64,000 bases of DNA from Isoetes taiwanensis. Taxonomy: Eukaryota > Streptophyta > Lycopodiopsida > Isoetales > Isoetaceae. This document shows, piece by piece, positions 56,750 to 64,000 of this stretch. Below the pieces are notes generated by a model. The model saw only the letters and a program-made list of their open reading frames with translations, was not told where the DNA came from and did not search any database. Location: contig JAJEKV010000426.1 in assembly GCA_021234155.1 (NCBI GenBank), forward strand, positions 144,553-208,552. Reading direction: 5' to 3'. The translations under genes and the position numbers were made by a program. How positions within the stretch are numbered: the stretch's first letter is position 1; the number at the start of each line of letters is the position of its first letter.

Positions 56750-58995
56750 ACTCTTGAAGTTGTGAGACATGGAACATGCCAATCTGGATCAGTTTTCGAC
56801 GTAGCTGATACTGTAATATGGTTCTCTCAGCTGCACTGTGTTGTAGGAGAAGGTGACTCTCAGGCTTGGAATAGGTTGCGGCAAGAAAGGGGCAATCCCT
56901 GCTATGAGGACAAAATGTGAGTACTGCAGCTGTTAAAAGAATGCATGATTGAGATTAGCAATATCAAATGTTGCAACTTATCTAACCATAATTGCCATGC
57001 ATGATCAGACTGGATGATCCGATGACGAGATTTGAGATGCCCGATCAAATCAACCATTGGAATTCGCCACTTTTTGAGTTTAGCACAGCAGAAAGCATGT
57101 TGGTTATTTGTACTTGTTTCTTTCCTTGTTGTTCACACATGGCTGCTTACTGCAGAGCAAATTAACATCTCATCTTCTGTGATGGAAGAAGTTGTTACTT
57201 GAATGGCAAAGGATGCATGGCTGGGAGGCAGCTAATGCTTTAACAGCGCACCTTTTCCCCATCCTTTTCCATGATTTTTTCACCATCCCCAAGTTGCAGT
57301 ATTCATTGACCATGGGTCAAAAGGGCCAAAAATTGAAATGTTTCAGCTCAACTTAAAATTTCTCTAGATGGAAAGCTTGTCAAAAAAGAGCTAATTTGGC
57401 CTTTTAAATTTTGAAAAAAAAACCTTGTAAAGGCCTTCAAATTTGGATTCTTGGGATGCGTGCCATAAAAATAAAAAACCTATTCTAGCCTATCTACCCT
57501 ATCTATTTCCTCATCATCTCCACACCCCCCCCCCCTTTTTTTCCCATCTCATTTCCACGTGGCAGCAGGGCGTGGGGGCCAGACACGGGCTGGTAGTCCC
57601 CTCTGCGTGGCACGCAATGTTATTAGATGGGTCAACGTTATTCCTTATCTTTTCGGCCTGTGGGATATATAACCCTTGGAAATTTTTCGACGAACCCTAA
57701 AAAATAGGGGAAACTGCTAAATCCGGCCAATTCGTGCCTAAATCTGATTGAAGCCCGCCAATTTTCACCCGAAAGTACCTCCTGAACCTTTTCCGAGACC
57801 TTGGGGATCCTCTGTGGCACTTGATCCGGGAAAAATGACTCAAATTTGGCCTTAAATCACTCGGCCGAGCTAGTTTGTGGGCAGAACGGTTCTTAAACTG
57901 ATAATGCAGATCAAATCGACACGTCCCCTCAGAGATAGATCTCTGTGATCTTGGCGCCTTAAATATTTTGATATTATCTCACTCTATTCTACTCAGATTT
58001 TGCTCTGCTCTACTCGAAATTGAAGATCTGACCCGGTGTGACCTGTTCGATATTGAGACACTTCAACTACAACTCAAATAATCATTTCATTTTGCTTCAT
58101 TGGTAGTTTCGAGGCTCTCTAGAGGCTCAGACAGACCTGGAATTTGCTCTCAAGCACTATTATTTTTTAAACTTTGGTAATACCCTGTTGACTCTATCAA
58201 ATTTTCTGTATCACATTGCTATAATGCATAGTCTTTGCCTGGAAAATTATTGTCATCATTGTACATTCATCTTTTGTAATTCTGCATTGTTCTTTTAAAG
58301 CTTAAAACTAAAAACAAAGCCAAAAATATTTATTCAGAGTTATGTCCTCTTCAGGTAGTTGCATTTCATCCTCATAAAAATCCTAGAAGCCTATACATTC
58401 AGAGAAAACATATAAAAAGACTTTTTTTTCTTAACTGTTACAGAGTTTGTTCTTTTCTTGAAGCTTTGGCTACTTACAGAAAAACTAAAACATCTTTTTG
58501 CTATTTAAACCTTATGCACGTGATCTAGAGGTTATTCTAAAGTTGCCTGCACAGATCCCAACCCAAAATTCCCTATCAGACTCCATCTACAAATTTTGGC
58601 TCTCTGTTTTGGCACTGGCCAACTTTTTGACCTGACTTTGACCTCGATTTTCTTGACCTTCCTTTATTCAGATCAAGCCAAATTTTTACCACAAGTTTCC
58701 TCTGCTTGTTAACCATCTATACCACCAATCAGATCTCAAAAATCTCACAAGGTGTGTTTGCAAGGTCATATTTTGCTCTGACAATTTTTTCAGTTTCAGG
58801 GACTCTAGTGATTTTGAAAAAACCAGCACTTCAAAATGACTTTTCTTGTTTCATATGACAAGGATTGACCCCCCTAAGTGATCTGGAGGTTCTAACCACT
58901 TTGTTTAAACTTCCTTTGAGGTTAGACTAAAATTCCAGGTTTTAGGCTAACATTTTGGAGGTTCTACCAAGATTTTCACCTGGAAGTTGAACTCC
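56750..58995. other. Leader and possible LTR of the right-hand gypsy element
   Basis: No gene. A TATA-like GGGATATATAACCC at about 57661-57674 and a long pyrimidine-rich leader precede the Gag ATG. I could not find a clear LTR end or primer site. Confidence 0.35.
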
Positions 58996-60042
58996 ATGGC
59001 ACCAAGAACGACTGCTGAGCCTGCTGAACAACCTGAGGTAACAGGTCAACCAGATCTAGTAGGGGTAAGCATGAAAGTGGCTACCAGTTCCACAACAAAT
59101 GTTACAAATGTTTCTACTTTGCCTTTTCCTCCACAAGCTCCTTATCATTTTGAGCTTACTATACCCGTTTCTTCCCCTTGTTATGATTCTTCCATGAATG
59201 CTAACCATTTCTTGAAGAATTTTGAAGAATATTATGAGGAGCATGGAAAGAAGAAAGGTTCCAGGTTTGCTGAGTTTACCAAATGCATGAAAGGTGATGA
59301 GGCCAGGTCCTGGTTAGATTATGAACTGTCAATAGGCACTAATTGGGATGAATTGGAACAAAGATTTCTGTCAAGGTTTGGTAAGACTAATTCACCCCAG
59401 GATCTTGTTTTTGAGCTCAATTCCTTTTCTATTAAATCTGGTGAAAGTGTAAAACAGTATGTGGAAAGATTTAACTCTTATTTGCTGGTGTGTAAAAGGA
59501 ACCAGGTTTCCCATCCAACTTTGCACCTGGTTGCTTCCTTTATCAGAGGTTTGATGTCTAGGCCTAAGATCTATAGGAAGTTATTAAAACTTCAAAAGTT
59601 TGGTGAACTAGATTCTATCCATAAGACATTTGTAAAGGCTGTAGATTTAGTAGAGATGCTAAGCTATTTGCCTGATGAAGAAGCCAGAGATCCATTCTAC
59701 CCTCCTCATCATGATACTGAACAAGAGTTACATTATGCTAATGATGCCCCTGTGTATACAGTTCAGAAGGAAAAGAAGAAGCCAAAAGCTGAGGAGTTAG
59801 ACCCTCAGGTTTCAAAAATGAAATCTGAGATAAGTAAGGTCTCTGAAGCTCTTTTAGAAGTTACCAAACAACTCATGGAGTTAAAAAATAGCAATAATGC
59901 TCTTTCTTCTAGCTCTACCATACCTGAATGCACAAATTGTGGTAAGCCCTATCGTAGGGCTGAAAATTGCTTTGCAAGATCTTGTCCTAAATGCCACAAA
60001 AGGGGCCATTTTGGTAGAGAATGTCTGTTTGTTCTTTTGTAA
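58996..60042 (+). pseudogene. Gag of the right-hand Ty3/gypsy element
   Basis: ATG at 58996 (MAPRTTAEPAEQPEV). Capsid-type motifs follow: NHFLKNFEEYYEEHG, KGDEARSWLDYEL, WDELEQRFLSRFG and SGESVKQYVERFNSYLLVCK. A Lys-rich coiled stretch and the paired Cys region CTNCGKPYRRAENC with CPKCHKRGHFGREC (zinc knuckle) come at the end. It forms the particle and binds RNA. The frame is open but ends just after the knuckle at 60040-60042, and the following 500 bases are frameshifted, so Gag and Pol are not joined. Confidence 0.92.
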
Positions 60043-60543
60043 GGAGATAGGTCATGAGGAGAAGTTAGGTGTCAAGAATTACCTTGCAAAGCAAGAAAAA
60101 GGTAAACAGTGTCAAATGTTAGTTTTATTGAGACACTTGAGAAGAGCAAGAAGAACAAGATGTTATGGTTGTGCAAACCGTGCTAGGCTCCATTCGGGTA
60201 CCTCTGCAAGTTACGTTCCACCAATTGCAGCTCCTAAGATAACATTTCAGCCAAATCCCGGGATATAGCTCCTCCCCTGCTCAAAGGTATAAAGAAAGAT
60301 TCGAAGCTTGATGAATTTGAATTGCTTATGAAAAACTCCAAGGTTCTTGTAGACTTACTAACTCTATTGAGGATTGCACCATCATACGAGGGGAAAAGTT
60401 TATCAAGAATACCCAAAATGTTGAAGAAATTGCTGCGAAACTTGCAACAACATTTACAGTAGCCTTACACGAGCATAATGAAGATCCAGGTGCTTTTACT
60501 TGTAGTGCTACTATAGGTACTTCCCATTTAGATAAGGTCTTCT
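60043..60543 (+). other. Frameshifted Gag-protease linker
   Basis: Coding-like patches in changing frames, such as IEDCTIIRGEKFIKNTQNVE (about 60370), lead into the protease. No separate gene. Confidence 0.5.
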
Positions 60544-61065
60544 TTGGATGGAGGTTCTTCTCTAAATGTCATGCCTTATCATGTTATGAAAAAACTGAAT
60601 CTCAAGGTAGAAGACAACACCTCTATTGTTCTAAAATCCTTTTCCAATGCTAAGGTAGTACCAAAGGGAGTGGTGAGGAATGTGTCTGTTAATACAAAAG
60701 GAATCATTGTCTTAGCTACATTTGTGGTTGTTGATTTTGAGAATGTTAACCATGCTAACATCTATGATTTATTATTGGGAAGAAGGTGGATGAAAACAGT
60801 AGATGCTAGGCCTATATGGTCTGAAGGCATTTGCACTATTTCAAATGGAGCAACTTCCATTAAACTGGTAAACAAAACTGACCCTTCTGCTAATATTAGG
60901 TTCATAGATGTGGATATATTGCAGGAAGAGGAACTAGGAGTTTACAGTTTAGGTTTAGATGTTGATATGAGTGAAGAAGTTATCAACTTTGCTCAAGTAG
61001 AGTTCTCTGATCCAAAAGAAAACAAGGCCTACCTTTGGTTTGATGGAGGTATGTCTAAAAATTAG
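60544..61065 (+). pseudogene. Gypsy protease region and start of an RNase-H-like domain
   Basis: MDGGSSLNVMPYHVMKKLNL is the retropepsin active-site region in the DGGS form seen in some plant gypsy lineages. IYDLLLGRRWMKTVDA corresponds to the later LLGRxW block. The frame ends KAYLWFDGGMSKN and a TAG; FDGG is the usual start of an RNase H domain, which continues past the stop. Confidence 0.85.
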
Positions 61066-61400
61066 GGATTGCTTCTTCTTTTGCTATTACGAAGGATGCG
61101 AGATCTTAAAGCTGATGACTAAGATAGGAGAATTCATCCTAATATTTCTTCTAATGCAGTGAGTATAGGGCCCCCTCCTCGCAGGCCTCTGAGGAAGCAA
61201 AGTTCATGAATATTTCTTATATTGTTATCTATGGAGACTCACAACTTCGTTTGCAAGCGATTTTGGAAGAATACCAAACAAAGCATCAAGATATGGAGGA
61301 TCTGAACACACAAGCTCGAGAATTGCTAACTTTTTTTTGATCATTGGGAGATTTATCATATTCCAAGGTCCAAAAACTTTGAGGCTGATTCTTTGTCTTG
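61030..61400 (+). pseudogene. RNase-H-like domain between protease and reverse transcriptase
   Basis: After AYLWFDGGMSKN (first Asp), decayed sequence leads to IVIYGDSQLRLQAILEEYQT (conserved GDSQL), NTQARELLTFF and WEIYHIPRSKNFEADSL (HIPR.N..AD.L), the order of an archaeal/plant-type RNase H. The usual RNase H is present separately after RT, so this is a second one, in an unusual upstream position. Several stops interrupt it. Confidence 0.7.
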
Positions 61401-61639
61401 GGAAGACACTCTTAGAGTATCTATCGAGGGAGCTATCAAGGAAGATGTTCTAGATGAAGATGAGCTCTCTCAATTTCATCCTATCTTGACCATCAACCTA
61501 GCACAAGAGGAATCACACAAAGAGCTTGAAGTGCATAAGGGAGGTATGTCGAACTTTGCAAATGGGAGATCTATATGAAGAGGAATGCAAAGGTAAAATG
61601 GTTAAGTACTTTGAAGATTGGGTGGATGTTTTGCATGGG

Positions 61640-62640
61640 AATATTCAGAGTTGAAAGGGGTTGATAGAAGCATTTGTGAGTTTGAGATAAAAGTTCGTGA
61701 AGATACTAAACCTGTTATGCGAGAGAGATTGAGAAGGATTAATTCCTCACTTTTAGATCTTATCAAGCGAGGAATTATTCAAAATCGTGGAGTCGAGGTT
61801 TGATAGTTGACATTGTGAACCCTTCTTGGGTTTCTTGTATTGTTCAGTTCTAAAAAGAATGGTTCTCTAAGAATATGTGTGGATTATAGAGATCTAAATA
61901 AAGCTACTATTAAAGATTGTTACCCTTTGCCTTTTTGGAAGAAATTCTTTATCACGATGGTACGACAAGTCTATGTACTCATTTTTGGATGGTTTCTCTG
62001 GTTTTAATTAGATTAGCATCAAAAGGAGGATCAGCCAAAAGACATCCTTCATTACTCCATGGGAACTGATGCAATGAAAAGGATGCCTTTTGGATTAATG
62101 AATGCCCCTGCTACATTTAGAGAGCTATGGATCTTGTCTTTGCAAGCATGACTCACGAGCAATTCGGGGGTCTATCTTGATGATTTATGCCTAGGTACCG
62201 ATACAAATGTTCATATTTGAGCTAACAAGGATATTTACATTGTCTTGATTGGTGGAGTTAATCTAAATCCAAAGAAGTGCATCTTTTGGCATCCAAAGGC
62301 CGACTTTTAGGTCATGAGGTTTTACGCTCAAGGCCTTCAAGTAGTGAAGAAGATCATAGCTCTAAAAAGCTTCAAACACCCGGGACAATTAAAGAGGTCA
62401 AGGGATTTATGGGAATGACTTCTTTCTTAAGGGTGTATGTGCCTAATTTCTCTCACCTTATTAGTCCCATCTCTAAATTGACTAGAATAGGCCAAGTTAG
62501 TAAAAGAGAAAGTAAATATAGGCTGTTGTTTGGTGATGATGGTGTGAAAAGGCTTTTTGCAGATCATAGAGGCTATTTGCCATTCTACACTTTTAAAAAC
62601 TCCAGACCTTTCATTACCATTTAAAGTTTATATAACCATT
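61640..62640 (+). pseudogene. Gypsy reverse transcriptase, heavily decayed
   Basis: CEFEIKVREDTKPVMRERLR and INSSLLDLIKRGII mark the RT start; [20 protein letters not shown] and YPLPF follow in another frame. VYLDDLCLGT near 62171 is the YxDD motif (here YLDD). GRLLGHEV and TIKEVKGFMGMTSFLRVYVP at 62305-62460 are the palm-thumb end. At least six frame changes or stops are evident. Confidence 0.88.
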
Positions 62641-62990
62641 ACTAAAAAAGCTGCTGCAGTTGCCATTTTGAAGGATAGGCACCCCAATGTTCTCAAACTG
62701 AAGAAAGGTATGCTAAGGTAGAAAGGAGTCTTCTTTGCTCTCATTTTTGATAGAAAAGACGGGGACATCTTCTACACAAATCCCAAGCCACTATCTATAT
62801 GCAGCAGAACCCCCTACCCTTTTTGTATGGTAAGAAATTAGAAAAACCCAAGATTCATAGATGGGCTTGTAGACTCCAATCTTATGATTTAAAGGTAAAG
62901 GTCATTCATGTACTGAACAACCCAAGTTTATACTTACCTGCTGCCTACTTTGAACATGAGGAGGTTGTACAAGAAGAAGAAATGACTAAC
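62641..62990 (+). pseudogene. Gypsy RNase H after reverse transcriptase, decayed
   Basis: ITKKAAAVAILKDR (about 62638) resembles the start of the RT-attached RNase H, and RWACRLQSYDLKVKVIHVLN its end (RWALxLQxYDLxI). The middle is short and frameshifted. Confidence 0.65.
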
Positions 62991-63119
62991 CTTGTTGTAA
63001 ATGGCGGGACTTTTAGGATAAACAAGCTCAAGGTTGGCAACAACCTATTAGGAGGTTCGCCGATTATCAAGAGATACCCTCTGAATTGTCAAAAGCGGGC
63101 TTACAAGTTTAAGTTAAAA

Positions 63120-63837
63120 TGTTTGACTTACTCCTTGGTTGGTGAAATTTTGTGCAAGGTAAGCCGGGGATGGTGTGATCTTGAGGTGTGTTGATGAAGA
63201 TGAAGCTGCCACGGTACTTTTTGAAAGTCACAAAGGTGTTTGTGGTGGTCATTTCTTGTGGACCATTTTTTGCCAAGAAAATATTGAGGTGCAGTTACTT
63301 TTGGCCTCATTTATTTAAAGATTGTTATGATGTTATAAAGACACATCATCAATGCGGATCTTTGGCAAAAGAATCTTGCATCTGCTCCTCTTACGGGGAA
63401 TTGTATCCCTTGGTCCATTTCAAGTTTGGGGATTGGACTATGTTGGCCTGTCAATCCCCATCCTCATTGACATGAATACATTGTTGTAGCTCTGCACTGT
63501 TCACTAAGTGGTGAGCGGCACCCTTAAGGAAAGCAAATGCCCATACTCTTTGCCCGATTTTTTGCATAAGAATATTTGCTCTAGGTTTGGCATTCCCTTT
63601 AAAATTATGGTGATAGGGGGCTCTACTTTTATTAATAGGGTGATTAATTTTTCTTGTTTCAAGCCTCAGATCAAGCATGTGGCTTCGACTGTATCCTCAG
63701 AAATGGCCAAAGGCCGGAGTCTACTAACAAAGTGTAAGGGTATTTTGGAAATAGGTTTTACCAAAAACAAAGGGATTAGCGCGAGATATGATGCTCTTTG
63801 GGCTCATGGAGGAAAATCACCTCACAGCACAACCTAA
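63120..63837 (+). pseudogene. Gypsy integrase, decayed
   Basis: DEDEAATVLFESHKGVCGGH and AKKILRCSYFWPHLFKDCYD with HHQCG form the HHCC zinc domain. VHFKFGDWTMLACQ resembles the start of the core (WGLDYVG). CSRFGIPFKIMVIGGSTFIN and KHVASTVSSEMAKG correspond to the YGTP..I.SDNGxxF and H..ST...PQ.NGQ regions, with the catalytic Asp lost. Frames alternate throughout. The element probably continues to or past the window edge. Confidence 0.8.
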
Positions 63838-64000
63838 TACCTCACCTTTGAGTTTGGTATAATATGGAGTAAATTTGTCATCTGATCGAGTTAGAGATAC
63901 CACCCTCTTCCAGGATAGCTCAAGCTTGAATTGGGATTTTAGAGCGCAGAAGCATAGGTGGGATTACATTATAAAATTGGATGAGAGAAAGGTTTGTTGC
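63838..64000. other. End of window, gypsy 3' region
   Basis: No motif recognised in the last 160 bases. No LTR start was seen. Confidence 0.4.

Overview
The window is repeat-rich nuclear DNA from a land plant with a large genome. The basis is plant-type Ty1/copia and Ty3/gypsy elements primed by initiator tRNA-Met, hAT and Helitron transposons, fragments of PPR, kinesin-7 and pectinesterase genes, and TTTAGGG-type telobox promoters. A fern or gymnosperm is my guess, not something the sequence proves. I see no intact conserved host gene.

Layout. 1-8379: outer sequence with a minus-strand Ty1/copia gag remnant and its LTR (1-~1584), a two-exon gene for a Ser/acidic protein (3801-4345), and a tail-to-tail broken DDE-transposase-like gene (4905-7881). 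8380-51020: one old minus-strand Ty3/gypsy chromovirus (LTRs at both ends, TSD TGTTT/TGTCT), blown apart by nested insertions. These are a Ty1/copia element (10879-28631, TSD AGTGT) holding a 12-kb hAT-type element (13269-25274, TSD GATCTGTG) loaded with gene fragments and a Helitron; a second hAT element (35120-43820, TSD GAAATAT) holding a third (37783-40514, TSD AAAATTTT); and a non-coding LTR element with three LTRs (44339-49229, TSD ATTCT). 51021-64000: outer sequence with hairpin elements, a possible SINE, a small gene remnant and a decayed plus-strand Ty3/gypsy element (58996 to about 63840, with the true end not located).

With the insertions removed, the chromovirus is about 11.3 kb and reads, on the minus strand: 5' LTR, tRNA-Met primer site, two palindromic repeats, TATA/telobox promoter, a HISTONE H3-LIKE gene, two more palindromic repeats, a second TATA/telobox promoter, an unidentified long ORF ('gene X'), gag, protease, (RT and RNase H deleted), integrase, chromodomain, 3' LTR. 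The H3-like product starts with the exact H3 tail MARTKQTAR, continues through a long charged linker and ends in a recognisable H3 histone fold. This apparent histone-carrying retrotransposon, with paired palindromes of matching spacing before each extra gene, is the main discovery candidate. All its genes carry stops or frameshifts, so this copy is a fossil and intact relatives must be sought elsewhere.
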